Source: Calothrix brevissima NIES-22 (lineage in GTDB: Bacteria; Cyanobacteriota; Cyanobacteriia; Cyanobacteriales; Nostocaceae). Taken from it: 64,000 nucleotides of DNA. Below are positions 19,701 to 27,062 of this stretch, piece by piece (position 1 is the stretch's first letter; each line of letters opens with the position of its first letter). The notes under the pieces were generated by a model, which was given only the letters and a program-made list of their open reading frames with translations, made no database searches and was not told the origin of the DNA. Made by a program: the position numbers and the translations under genes. The stretch is from NCBI RefSeq assembly GCF_002367995.1, contig NZ_AP018207.1:2401083-2465082 (forward strand). The letters run 5' to 3'.

Positions 19701-19820
19701 TTCTCCAAATGCCAAATTAATGTTTTTATCGAAACTTGAACTATTTAATAAATCATTAATATTAACGATCGCTTTTTTTAATATTTTTTCGATATCAGAA
19801 TCAAATAAGTAAATACTCAT
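13785..19820 (-). CDS. Giant RTX protein with PelA-like polysaccharide deacetylase core (2011 aa)
   Basis: No signal peptide is visible, so type I export through the C-terminal RTX region is likely. In order: residues 1-160, a zincin-like start whose usual HExxH reads EELGH at 104-108; about 167-325, a CBM9/DOMON-like domain (LDGNLSDW); 342-560, a Rossmann-like domain (KKVGIVFSETTAK); 572-860, a CE4-type deacetylase. Metal residues in the deacetylase are NDMD at 587-590, HSYTH at 664-668 and HFPWHD at 793-798. A beta-rich domain follows (880-995), then six cadherin-like repeats of about 98 residues (998-1585) and many GGxGNDxLYG calcium-binding repeats (1590-1900). The Rossmann, deacetylase and beta-domain order recalls PelA. 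Probable job: deacetylating an extracellular amino-sugar polymer. A shorter paralogue lies upstream. Confidence 0.85.
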   Translation of the reverse strand: MSIYLFDSDIEKILKKAIVNINDLLNSSSFDKNINLAFGENCDRAKAKDVITEIINYTNLPEIKIVDSSAINGGQGAYSSLKKTIYLSTAILNNPTKSVDVLIEELGHYIDSQINIQDAQGDEGAIFAAIVQGKELTPTQVLSLKSENDTTTVIIDGQKSTLELSATYGNISLDGNLSDWTTADRLDSLPGTRVPGYELYGKYAGDAYVFAFKSDSEQIGAGATLWLNTDRNSLTGYQIFGLAGIGGAEYNVNFFSDDKPYLYTGADGENFVTGPLDSAYGANNKIVEFAVPISLLNGAPQAIDVVVDINNDTFLPSDYSTQKYTVYATQPVLPPRTNFSKKVGIVFSETTAKNFFQDKAYTQLFMSMQSQAMQAGIPFDILTEDDLTDISKVVNYDALIFPYFANVPLTKLDAIQNTLTTAVYQYNIGIITAGDFLTNDENNNPLAGDSYIRMKQLLNLGRTGGSPANTLVNGVLNAEDITHPVMQGYSTDEVIRTYNNITFNSYGDADSTDELTPIVLADFEVNGEKNNAVIATQTGGRNVHFSTPGFMADNNLVWKALQWVVLDNKPKVALNMSRDASIFISRNDMDQSQEAVDVNPDSNTPGIYDRLLPIVSQWKNDYNFVGSYYINVGNNPANGQFTDWTISKPYYEQMLALQNEIGTHSYTHPEFTDQLTPTQLEFEFNQAKSVIEQQLGIQVLGAAIPGNPEGLGVSQELQKYLSYVSGGYASVGAGYPNAFGFMFPGSDYVYFAPNMSFDFSLVEFRKLTPQQAEAEWLKEYNGLTNHAAQAIIHFPWHDYAPTVWDTDPEDNISSPYTEAMFTNFIARAYNDNTEFVTVADLSQRIKSFEKSQLFIDSIGNTITANVVATDVGTFGLNIDPSQTIQSVNNWYAYDKDTVFLPASGGQFTINLGTLQDDVTHIIDLPMRAKLTSVIGNGTDLEFSFFGEGKVVLDLINPTGFNIFTDGANSITRNGEILEMNFNGLAQHNGRVRLVVDTPPTVANPIADVSVLEDAAKTIIDLSNVFNDIDNDPLSITKTIKVNSNSGLVNANIVNNELILTYLSNQFGAADITIIGTSNGQSVDNTFTVNVASVDDAPVVVNPILDVNSSEDAPNTIIDLSQVFTDVDNDSSAIIKTLQANSNSSLVNASIDGNNLVLAYKPNQFGTAAITISGTSNGQSVENTFTVNVAPVDDAPVVANPILDVNSSEDAPNTIIDLSQVFTDIDNDSSAIIKTLQANSNSSLVNASIDGNNLVLAYQPNQFGTAAITISGTSNGKTVNNTFTVNVAPVDDAPIVANSIADVVVTPNSTNTIIDLSSIFTDIDNEPSEIIKTIAVNTNNNLVNASIDGNNLVLAYQPNQVGTAAITISGTSNGKTVDDTFTVNVAPVDNPPTVAKPIVNVNTSEDAPNTIIDLSQVFTDVDNDVNAIIKTIQANSNSSLVNASIINNDLILAYQPNQFGTAAITIRGTSNGKSVDNSFTVNVAPVDDAPIVANPITDVVVNQDSANTTINLSSVFTDIDNAANTIIKTIQANNNSSLVNATIIDNVLTLQYLRNQFGTAQVTIRGNSNGLTVDNTFNINVKPVGNIINGTDLNNTIAGTSARDIINGFAGDDSLDGKAGNDVIYGGDGNDTLIGGTGNDILYGGAGNDKYTVDSIGDVIFENVDSGIDIVSASVSYTLADNIENLTLTGTSAINGVGNNLDNILTGNAANNTLIGNGGNDSLNGGAGDDILYGDDGNDTLIGGIGNDTLYGGVGNDSYTVDSVGDVIIENANSGIDIVNASVSYTLLDNVENLTLTGTLAIDGVGNNLNNILTGNAANNILFGNGGNDTLNGGAGDDVLYGGDGDDQFKAGAGNDILYGDLGNDLLDGQDGNDTLYGGKGNDKLLGNIGIDTLIGVDPNSTLAGAGEIDTLTGGTEADLFVLGDRNRAYYNDGIDSNLGLSDYALITDFRVAQGDKIQLFGNSSNYVFGSSPTGLPTGRAIYLITPNQNELIAIVQGDTSVSAITSGLSFV
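15065..16829 (-). repeat. Six tandem 294-bp repeats inside the giant gene
   Basis: The DNA encodes six consecutive cadherin-like modules of about 98 residues, each starting with PIxDVxxxED and carrying FTDxDND. Neighbouring units in the middle (about 16100-16690) are nearly identical at the base level, with a 294-bp period, which points to recent unit duplication. The paralogue at 20291-24718 has only two such units. Confidence 0.85.
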
Positions 19821-20290
19821 GTCTTAAAACTTTTCCTTAATATATATACTTTGCAAAACCAATCCCTAGCACCCGATAATTGATAACTCATAAAACTTAT
19901 GACGATATTCAATAAACAAAAATAACTTTTTGTTTATTAATAAAAACTATTGTTGATTTTGTAATAATCTTTTAAGTAGAGCAAATTTGAAAAACTTAAA
20001 ATAGATGCCTAGCGATTACTTTGCTACAATAAGTTTCGCTCGTAATGGCATTTGATATTTAATTATGTTGATCTACTTAAGTAAGTCAGTATAAATCAAC
20101 TAAACTATATTACGAAACGTAAATAGATTTGAATTCCTTACCAATGACAAATGACAGATTTTGCCAGTTATATTTAATTAGTCCAACCTACTTATAGATT
20201 GAATTAAGCTTTATAAATTTAACTCATCAGAGATGGACTTATAAGCATCTCTGTATGAGTTAATTGTCCAAACAAAAAGTTATGAGTTAT
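19821..20290. other. Intergenic region between the two giant genes
   Basis: No gene is seen in 470 bp. It contains the terminator hairpin of the upstream paralogue at 20221-20261 and AT-rich DNA that should hold the promoter of the 2011-residue gene. Confidence 0.7.
20221..20261 (-). terminator. Interrupted 15-bp hairpin, terminator
   Basis: AACTCAT plus CAGAGATG (20221-20235) pairs with CATCTCTG plus ATGAGTT (20246-20261), with one bulged T. It lies 30 bp downstream of the 1475-residue gene's stop, as expected for its terminator. Confidence 0.7.
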
Positions 20291-23200
20291 TTAACTCACA
20301 TAGCTGAAACTGCTACTATTAGGACTCAGACTATTAAATCCTTGAATCACTCCAATTAGCTCATCCTGACCGCCAGTTCTTAAGTAAAGGGCGCTATGGA
20401 AGCCCCAAGACAAACTAAATGCAAGATTATCGATTCTATAGTTGGCGGCGCTACCAAAGAGTTGGATTTTATCACCATTCAAGGAACTGAAGTCGGTAAT
20501 TAGTGCATAGTCACCCGTACCAGAGCTTGAATTATTACCATCATTGTAGTAAGCCTTAGTTCTATCACCCAGAACAAATAAATCAGCTCCACTACCACCA
20601 GTTAAGGTATCAATTTCTCCTGCTCCAGCTAAAGTATCATTGGGGTTGACACCAATTAGAGTGTCAGTTTCTCCGTCACCAAATAATCGGTCATTACCTT
20701 TACCACCAGTCAGGGTATCGTTACCTGAATTACCGTATAAGGTATCGTTACCAACATCCCCAAAAATCGCATCGTTATTTGCATCACCGTATAACAGATC
20801 GTTACCAGCATCCCCAAAAATCGTATCATTCTCTGAACCTCCCGAAACAGTATCATTGCCATCGCCACCATAAATAAGATCATTATTTAAGCCACCGTCT
20901 AACAGATCGTTACCAGCATCCCCAAAAATCGTATCGTCTCCTGAATTTGCCAAAACAATATCATTACCATCGCCACCATAAACAAGATCATTACCCCCGT
21001 TCGGCTGGATAGTGTCATTACCGCCAAATCCGTAAATGATATCTCTACCGGAAGTACCTATAAGAGAGTTGTTTGCAGCCGTACCATTAATGATATTGCC
21101 TAGTGGATTAACAGTGATGCTAAAAGTATCATCAACAGTTAAACCATTAGATGTACCACGCACAGTCACTTGTGCAGTACCAAATTGATTGGGTAAATAT
21201 TGCAAGGTTAAAGAATTACCGACAATTGACGCATTCAGCAAGGTGTTATTGCTGTTAGAGAGAATCGACTTAGTAATCGCCGCAACGTCGTTATCTACAT
21301 CAGTAAAGACACTACCTAAATTGATAACTGTGTTAGCAGAACCTTGATTAACAACAACATCCGCAATTGGCGCTACTACAATTGGTGCATCATCTACAGG
21401 TGCAACATTGACTATAAAGGTATCATCAACAGTTTTGCCATTCGATGTACCAGTAATAGTAATTGTCGCAGTCCCAAATTGGTTAGGTAGATAATCCAGA
21501 GTCAAATTATTGTTAACAATGCTGGCATTAACTAAGCCACTATTACTATTAGCTTTAACTGTCTTGGTAATGCCAGTAAGAGGGTTATCAATATCTGTGA
21601 AGACATTACTTAAATTAATGACAGTATCTACTGCATCCTCAAGTACGCTGACATCGGCAATTGGGTTAGCTACTGTAGGGGGAGTATCTGGAGCTAATCT
21701 CACTTTGCCAGTGTGTAGACTCAGACCGCTAAAATTCATCTCGAGAATCTCGCCGTTGAGAGTCGTACTACTTGCACCTTCAGTTACAATATTCAATCCC
21801 GTGGGATTTTTGAGATCTAAGGCAACTTTCCCTTCGCCAAAGAATGAAAATTCTAAATCTGTACCATTACCAATCACAGAAGTTAATTTGGCACGCATTG
21901 GTAAGTCAATAATGTGGGTAACATCATCTTGAGTAGTACCCAAATTGATTGTAAATTGACCGCCATTAGCTGGTAAAAATACCGTATCTTTATCGTAGGC
22001 ATACCAACCACTCACACTTTTAATGGTTTGAGTGGGATCGATATTTAAACCAAAAGTGCCTACATTAGTAACGCCTGCAACAGTAGCAGTAATAGTATTT
22101 GCACTGGGATAATCAAGAATTAATTGTGACTTCTCAAAAGTTCTGATGCGATCGCTTAAATCTAAAGCAGTCACAAACTCTGTATTATCGTTGTAGGCTT
22201 TGGCAAGGAAATTAGTAAACATCGCCTGATTGTAAGGCGAGGGTAGATTATCCTCTGGACTCGTATCCCACGCTGTCGGGCCATAATCATGCCAAGGAAA
22301 ATGAATGATAGCTTGGGCTGCATGATTGGTTAAACCAGTGTATTCTTTGAGCCATTCTGCTTCCGCTTGCTGTGTTGTTAACTTGCGAAACTCCACCAGG
22401 GAGAAATCAAAGGACATGTTCGGAGCAAGATAAACATAATTCTTATTCTCCGGAAACATAAAGCCAAAAGCGCTGGGATAACCTGCACCTACACTTGCAT
22501 AACCACCAGAAACATAGGATAAGTATTTCTGCAGCTCTTTGGAAACTCCTAAACCTTCCGGTGCGCCGGGAATCGCTGCGCCTGCAATTTGAATTCCTAA
22601 CTGTTGCTCAATAACTGATTTTGATTGGTTAAATTCAAACTCCAATCGCGCAGCATATTGTGCATCAGTGAGAGTGGGAGTTAGAGGAGCCGACGCATTA
22701 TTTTCTTTATAGGTGTTCTGATTTGTGTCTTCTGGGTGAGTATAGGAATGGGTACCAATTTCGTTTTGTAGAGCCAGAATTTGATTATAGTAAGGCTTGG
22801 AAACAGTCCAGTCAGTTACTTGTCCATTTGCTGGATTGTTACCAACGTTAATGTAGTATGACCCAACAAAATTATAGTTATTTTTCCATTGGGTCAAAAT
22901 GGGAAGCAAGCGATCGTAAATTCCTGGAGTCGTTCCTACAGGATTCACATCCAATGATTCCTGAGACTGATCCATATCAGTCCGCGAAACAAATATACTT
23001 GCATCCCGGCTCATGTTTAAAGCCACTTTGGGTTTGTTATCTAAAACTGCCCATTGCAATGCTTTCCAAACTAAATTGTTATCACCCATGAACCCTTCGG
23101 TGGCAAAATGCACGTTTCTACCACCAGTTTGTGTTGCTAGTACAGCATTGTTTTTCTGCCCATTTACCAAAAAATCTGCGAGAACTACTGGTGTTTTATT

Positions 23201-24718
23201 ATCTGTAGTATCTGCATCACCATAGGTATTAAAAAATATGCCGTTATAGCTACGAATGCTTTCATCGGTAGTGTAGCCTTGCATTACCGGATGAGTAAGA
23301 TCCTCAGCGTTGAGAACACCATTGACTGGCCCGCCACCACCAGTTCTAGTAACATTCAACAACTGCTTCATCCGGATATAAGAATCTCCGGCTAGAGCGT
23401 TATTATTTTCATCGTTAGTTAAGAAGTCTCCAGCAGTAATCAGACCAATATTATATTTGTATACTGCTTGTGTGAGAGTACTTTGTATTGCATCCAGCTT
23501 CGCTAAAGGGACATTGCGGAAAGAAGGAAATATCAGCGCATCATAATTAACAACCTTACTTAGGTCTGTTAAGTCATTTTCGGTGAGAATATCAAAGGGA
23601 ATACCCGCCTGCATCGCTTGGCTTTGCATCGATAGGAACAGTTGGGTATAAGCTTTGTCTTGAAAGAAGTTTTTCGCGGTGGTTTCCGAAAATACAATCC
23701 CTACTTTCTTACTAAAATCTGTTCTTGCAGGTAAAGCAGAAACTGTATATTTTTGCCCTGAATAATTAGAAGGTAAAAAGGCTTGGTTATTAATATCTGC
23801 TAACAGGTCAATTGCTTGTGGTGCGCCATTTAGCAGTGATACGGGAACGGCGAATTCTACTATTTGATTATTGGTACCATAAGCGTAGTTTAAAGGCCCG
23901 CTAACTAAAGTTTCTCCAGCTCCTCCTGTGTACAAAGAGGGTACGTTATCTGTAAAGAAGTTGACGTTATATTCTGCTCCTCCAACTCCAGTCTGACCAA
24001 ATATTTGATAGCCTGTATTCGCGTTTCTATCTGTATTTAGCCATAATGTTGTGTTTGCACCTATCGCTTGGCTATCAGACTTAAAGGCGAATACATAAGC
24101 ATCACCTGTATACTTTCCATAGATTTCGTATCCTGGTACTGCTGTTCCGGGAAGAAAATCTAATCTATCTGCTGCTGTCCAGTCATTGAGGTTACCATCG
24201 ACGGTGATATTACCGTAAGTTGCTGCTAGCTCTAATGTTCTGACTGCTCCATCGATAAAGACACTGGTTTTATCATTCTCACTTTTCAAAACTGAAAGTT
24301 GAGTAGGAGTTAACTCTTTACCTTGGACTATTGCTGAAAAAATTGCACCTTCATCGCCCTGTGCATCCTGGATATTTATTTGCGCGTCTATATAGTGTCC
24401 AAGTTCTTCTATTAGTACATCAACACCTTTGGCGGGATCTTTGAACAGTGCTTGTGATAGATAAATTGTATTGTTGAAACTACCAAAAGCTCCTTGTCCA
24501 CCATTAATTTCCTCTGAACTAACTATTTTAATGCTGGGTAAGCTGGAATAATTGATGATGTCCTTAATTACTTTCTCAGCTTTTTCTTTATTCCAATTCT
24601 CACCGAATGCCAAATTCATTTTTTTTGAATAATCAGCAGAGGTAAAGAATTCATTAATGTTATTTATTGCTCTTTTCAGCAGTTCTTCCAGATTGATTAG
24701 CAGTAGGTCGTTAGACAT
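20291..24718 (-). CDS. Giant RTX protein with PelA-like deacetylase core, shorter paralogue (1475 aa)
   Basis: A close paralogue of the neighbouring 2011-residue protein, with the same order: zincin-like start (EELGHYIDAQ), CBM9/DOMON-like domain (VDGNLNDW), Rossmann-like part (KKVGIVFSETTAK), CE4 deacetylase (RTDMDQSQ, GTHSYTHPED, HFPWHDY), beta domain, only two cadherin-like repeats, and RTX repeats. The deacetylase carries a 20-odd-residue insertion after HSYTHPED. The frame is open to 24823, but I place the start at the ATG at 24718. GGAGG lies 11 nt before it, and the N-terminus then matches the paralogue (LEELLKRAINNINEFF against IEKILKKAIVNINDLL). Export by a type I system and action on an extracellular polymer are inferred. 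Tandem duplication of one ancestor is clear. Confidence 0.85.
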   Translation of the reverse strand: MSNDLLLINLEELLKRAINNINEFFTSADYSKKMNLAFGENWNKEKAEKVIKDIINYSSLPSIKIVSSEEINGGQGAFGSFNNTIYLSQALFKDPAKGVDVLIEELGHYIDAQINIQDAQGDEGAIFSAIVQGKELTPTQLSVLKSENDKTSVFIDGAVRTLELAATYGNITVDGNLNDWTAADRLDFLPGTAVPGYEIYGKYTGDAYVFAFKSDSQAIGANTTLWLNTDRNANTGYQIFGQTGVGGAEYNVNFFTDNVPSLYTGGAGETLVSGPLNYAYGTNNQIVEFAVPVSLLNGAPQAIDLLADINNQAFLPSNYSGQKYTVSALPARTDFSKKVGIVFSETTAKNFFQDKAYTQLFLSMQSQAMQAGIPFDILTENDLTDLSKVVNYDALIFPSFRNVPLAKLDAIQSTLTQAVYKYNIGLITAGDFLTNDENNNALAGDSYIRMKQLLNVTRTGGGGPVNGVLNAEDLTHPVMQGYTTDESIRSYNGIFFNTYGDADTTDNKTPVVLADFLVNGQKNNAVLATQTGGRNVHFATEGFMGDNNLVWKALQWAVLDNKPKVALNMSRDASIFVSRTDMDQSQESLDVNPVGTTPGIYDRLLPILTQWKNNYNFVGSYYINVGNNPANGQVTDWTVSKPYYNQILALQNEIGTHSYTHPEDTNQNTYKENNASAPLTPTLTDAQYAARLEFEFNQSKSVIEQQLGIQIAGAAIPGAPEGLGVSKELQKYLSYVSGGYASVGAGYPSAFGFMFPENKNYVYLAPNMSFDFSLVEFRKLTTQQAEAEWLKEYTGLTNHAAQAIIHFPWHDYGPTAWDTSPEDNLPSPYNQAMFTNFLAKAYNDNTEFVTALDLSDRIRTFEKSQLILDYPSANTITATVAGVTNVGTFGLNIDPTQTIKSVSGWYAYDKDTVFLPANGGQFTINLGTTQDDVTHIIDLPMRAKLTSVIGNGTDLEFSFFGEGKVALDLKNPTGLNIVTEGASSTTLNGEILEMNFSGLSLHTGKVRLAPDTPPTVANPIADVSVLEDAVDTVINLSNVFTDIDNPLTGITKTVKANSNSGLVNASIVNNNLTLDYLPNQFGTATITITGTSNGKTVDDTFIVNVAPVDDAPIVVAPIADVVVNQGSANTVINLGSVFTDVDNDVAAITKSILSNSNNTLLNASIVGNSLTLQYLPNQFGTAQVTVRGTSNGLTVDDTFSITVNPLGNIINGTAANNSLIGTSGRDIIYGFGGNDTIQPNGGNDLVYGGDGNDIVLANSGDDTIFGDAGNDLLDGGLNNDLIYGGDGNDTVSGGSENDTIFGDAGNDLLYGDANNDAIFGDVGNDTLYGNSGNDTLTGGKGNDRLFGDGETDTLIGVNPNDTLAGAGEIDTLTGGSGADLFVLGDRTKAYYNDGNNSSSGTGDYALITDFSSLNGDKIQLFGSAANYRIDNLAFSLSWGFHSALYLRTGGQDELIGVIQGFNSLSPNSSSFSYVS

Positions 24719-24927
24719 GTTATTTTTATCCTCCATAAGGTAGATGTTTGAGAAAAATTTATGGCGAAAATTGATATGTAATTTTTGAAGAAATACATTT
24801 ACATTTCGGCGGCAATTGACCACTTTTGCTTAACTGCAAATATTCAGTTATGTCTTCAAAAATTCCATCAAATTTCTATCTTTAACATTCATCAAAAGGC
24901 TTAATGAATGTAATTATTCTGGGCTGT

Positions 24928-26139
24928 TTATACTTGTAACCAAATCCCTTGTCTTCTCCAAGTTTGCTCTAGCAAAAATTTCTCTAGTATTTCTGGAGAG
25001 ATAATTGATTTTTGTACTAATGTTTCCCCTAATTTTTGCTGAGTCAGGGTTTGCTCTTGTAAAGCTTGTTCTAATTGATTGGCTGAAATATTCTTGCTTT
25101 CTAACAATAGCGCACCTAGTCGGAAATTTTCTTGTGCTAGCTGTTTTTCTAATGTAGCCAAAGCAATTAATTTTTTCTCCCAGTTTAAAGCTGTAGAGAC
25201 AATGGTTGCTAAACTGTTATATTTAGGTTCCCAACCTAAGATATTGCGAATTTTATCAGAACTAGCAACCACACAAGCTGGATCGCCTGCGCGCCGTTGG
25301 TGTTCAATTACAGGAAAGTCTACTCCAGAGATTTTCTGGACCATCTTTAAAACTTCCCGCACGCTATAGCCTTGGCCATAGCCACAGTTGAATATTTGGC
25401 TCTCATTTCCTGCTTCTAGATAGCGCAATGCATCTACATGGGCTGTAGCTAAATCTTCTACATGGATGTAATCTCTAATTCCAGTTCCATCTGGGGTGGG
25501 AAAGTCTGTTCCAAAAATACTGACGGAGGGACGACGACCTAAAGCTGCATCACAAGCTACTTTAATTAAGTGTTCGGCTTTCTTTGCAGATTGACCTAAT
25601 TTTCCGGTGGTATCTGCACCGGCGACGTTAAAGTAGCGCAAGATGGCGTACTTTAATTCTGATGCTTGTGCAAAGTCTTGGATGATTTGTTCGCTCATGA
25701 GTTTGGAGCGACCGTAGGGGTTTATGGGTTGGGTCGATGATAACTCTGTGACCAGATTGTCTTCAGGTTGACCATAAACAGCAGCTGTACTGGAAAAAAT
25801 TATTTTTTTAACATCAAATAATTGACAACAACGCAATAAATTTAGGGTGTTAGAAGTATTATTACTATAGTAATCAAGAGGTTTTACTATTGATTCTGGT
25901 ACAGATAGATAGGCGGCAAAATGCAAGACTGCATCAAATTTGTGTTGACTAAAAGTTTGAGCTAATAGTTTTTGATCGTCAAGACTACCAATAACTAATT
26001 CTCCATAGATGACTGATGCAGCAGAACCACTAGAGAGATTGTCATAAACTACTACATCATAACCAGCTTCTCCTAGTTGACGGACGGTATGGGAGCCGAT
26101 ATAACCAGCGCCTCCAGTGACTAATACTTTTTTAGACAT
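24928..26139 (-). CDS. galE: UDP-hexose 4-epimerase (GalE type) with C-terminal MshEN-like domain
   Basis: A 403-residue protein. Residues 1-330 are an extended SDR epimerase with the NAD loop VTGGAGYIGSH, the Ser of FSSTAAVYG and the YGRSK catalytic pair, followed by ILRYFNVAGAD and GIRDYIHVEDL. It should interconvert UDP-glucose/UDP-galactose or the N-acetyl forms. In Pel systems a related epimerase (PelX) supplies UDP-GalNAc. GalE is usually about 330-340 residues. The extra tail (about 335-403) has two linked motifs, LGALLLESKNISANQLEQAL and LGETLVQKSIISPEILEKFL, the pattern of MshEN/T2SSE N-terminal domains. Some MshEN domains bind cyclic-di-GMP. The gene lies upstream of two PelA-like genes on the same strand. 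Epimerase secure, tail assignment good. Confidence 0.9.
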   Translation of the reverse strand: MSKKVLVTGGAGYIGSHTVRQLGEAGYDVVVYDNLSSGSAASVIYGELVIGSLDDQKLLAQTFSQHKFDAVLHFAAYLSVPESIVKPLDYYSNNTSNTLNLLRCCQLFDVKKIIFSSTAAVYGQPEDNLVTELSSTQPINPYGRSKLMSEQIIQDFAQASELKYAILRYFNVAGADTTGKLGQSAKKAEHLIKVACDAALGRRPSVSIFGTDFPTPDGTGIRDYIHVEDLATAHVDALRYLEAGNESQIFNCGYGQGYSVREVLKMVQKISGVDFPVIEHQRRAGDPACVVASSDKIRNILGWEPKYNSLATIVSTALNWEKKLIALATLEKQLAQENFRLGALLLESKNISANQLEQALQEQTLTQQKLGETLVQKSIISPEILEKFLLEQTWRRQGIWLQV

Positions 26140-27062
26140 TGTTTTCTACCTGAATGAAAGGAAACATTAATTGTTCAACCCAATAAATAACTTTTTTTAT
26201 CTATGCATCAAAAATTTGGCTAGCAGACAAATCGTTTGCCTTCTATGCCAAAATTTTGTTTCAACAGCAGATTATCAACCGATCGCTTACAGTATTCAGA
26301 GTTTTTTTAGCACATCTCTAGAAGTTCAGGTTCTAGGAGGGAGATTTTCGCCAGAAGTTTCAAATGTACTCAATTTGAAATTCATTATTAAGTTGGTTGA
26401 TATCATACCCCTATTGTCTTAGGTAAATACTTATTAGACCATAAACTCTAGGTAAATTTTTCAGTAATTATTTTTTGATTTTGTGTTCAAAATACAAATT
26501 ACATGTTAAATAGTTAGCAAAAAATTATGCCGATCTTCACAATTTTTTTGTTCATTTTATGCTAATGATTCTCAGAATGATTATTTCCTACTTATGGGAA
26601 AATATTGGACTTTGTTAAGCATTGTTTAAGTGAGTCGTATTAAAATTAGTCTTGCAGGTTTCATAATATTTAATTGCCGCTATTTAAAATATTACAATTC
26701 ATATAAAGAATCAATAAACTATTTATAAAGTATTAGTTAAGAACAGTACAAATACTAACTTAACTTCCTCATGTTTTCCTCATTTTTTTCTGATATGGTC
26801 GAGCGATATAGCTAATTAGCATGTTAAAATCAAGCTAATAGTGGTAATATAGGTAAGACTCTGGGCAATTTAAAAACATATCATGAGAGCGTTTTTGCAT
26901 CGTTTTTCACGATAGCTTTATTAATATTATTGACTAATCAATTTATAATCATTCAGGTGCCAATACTAGCCTAAATTTGTACATTGGGCGCTGTGACAGT
27001 CAAATTTGCTGTTAACTGATTTTAGGCTGGTGTAATTTACATATAGATTAATGTAAATAATT
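26140..27062. other. Long intergenic region between divergent galE and a membrane-protein gene
   Basis: 923 AT-rich bases with no convincing gene. One plus-strand frame (26171-26422) begins at TTG, has no SD and shows no protein-like pattern. The length suggests long leaders or regulatory sites for both divergent genes. No strong dyad was found. Confidence 0.6.

Noticed and set aside
26171-26422. 83-codon plus-strand frame between galE and the large membrane-protein gene
   Set aside because: Starts at TTG with no ribosome-binding site, shows no domain pattern, and lies in AT-rich leader DNA.
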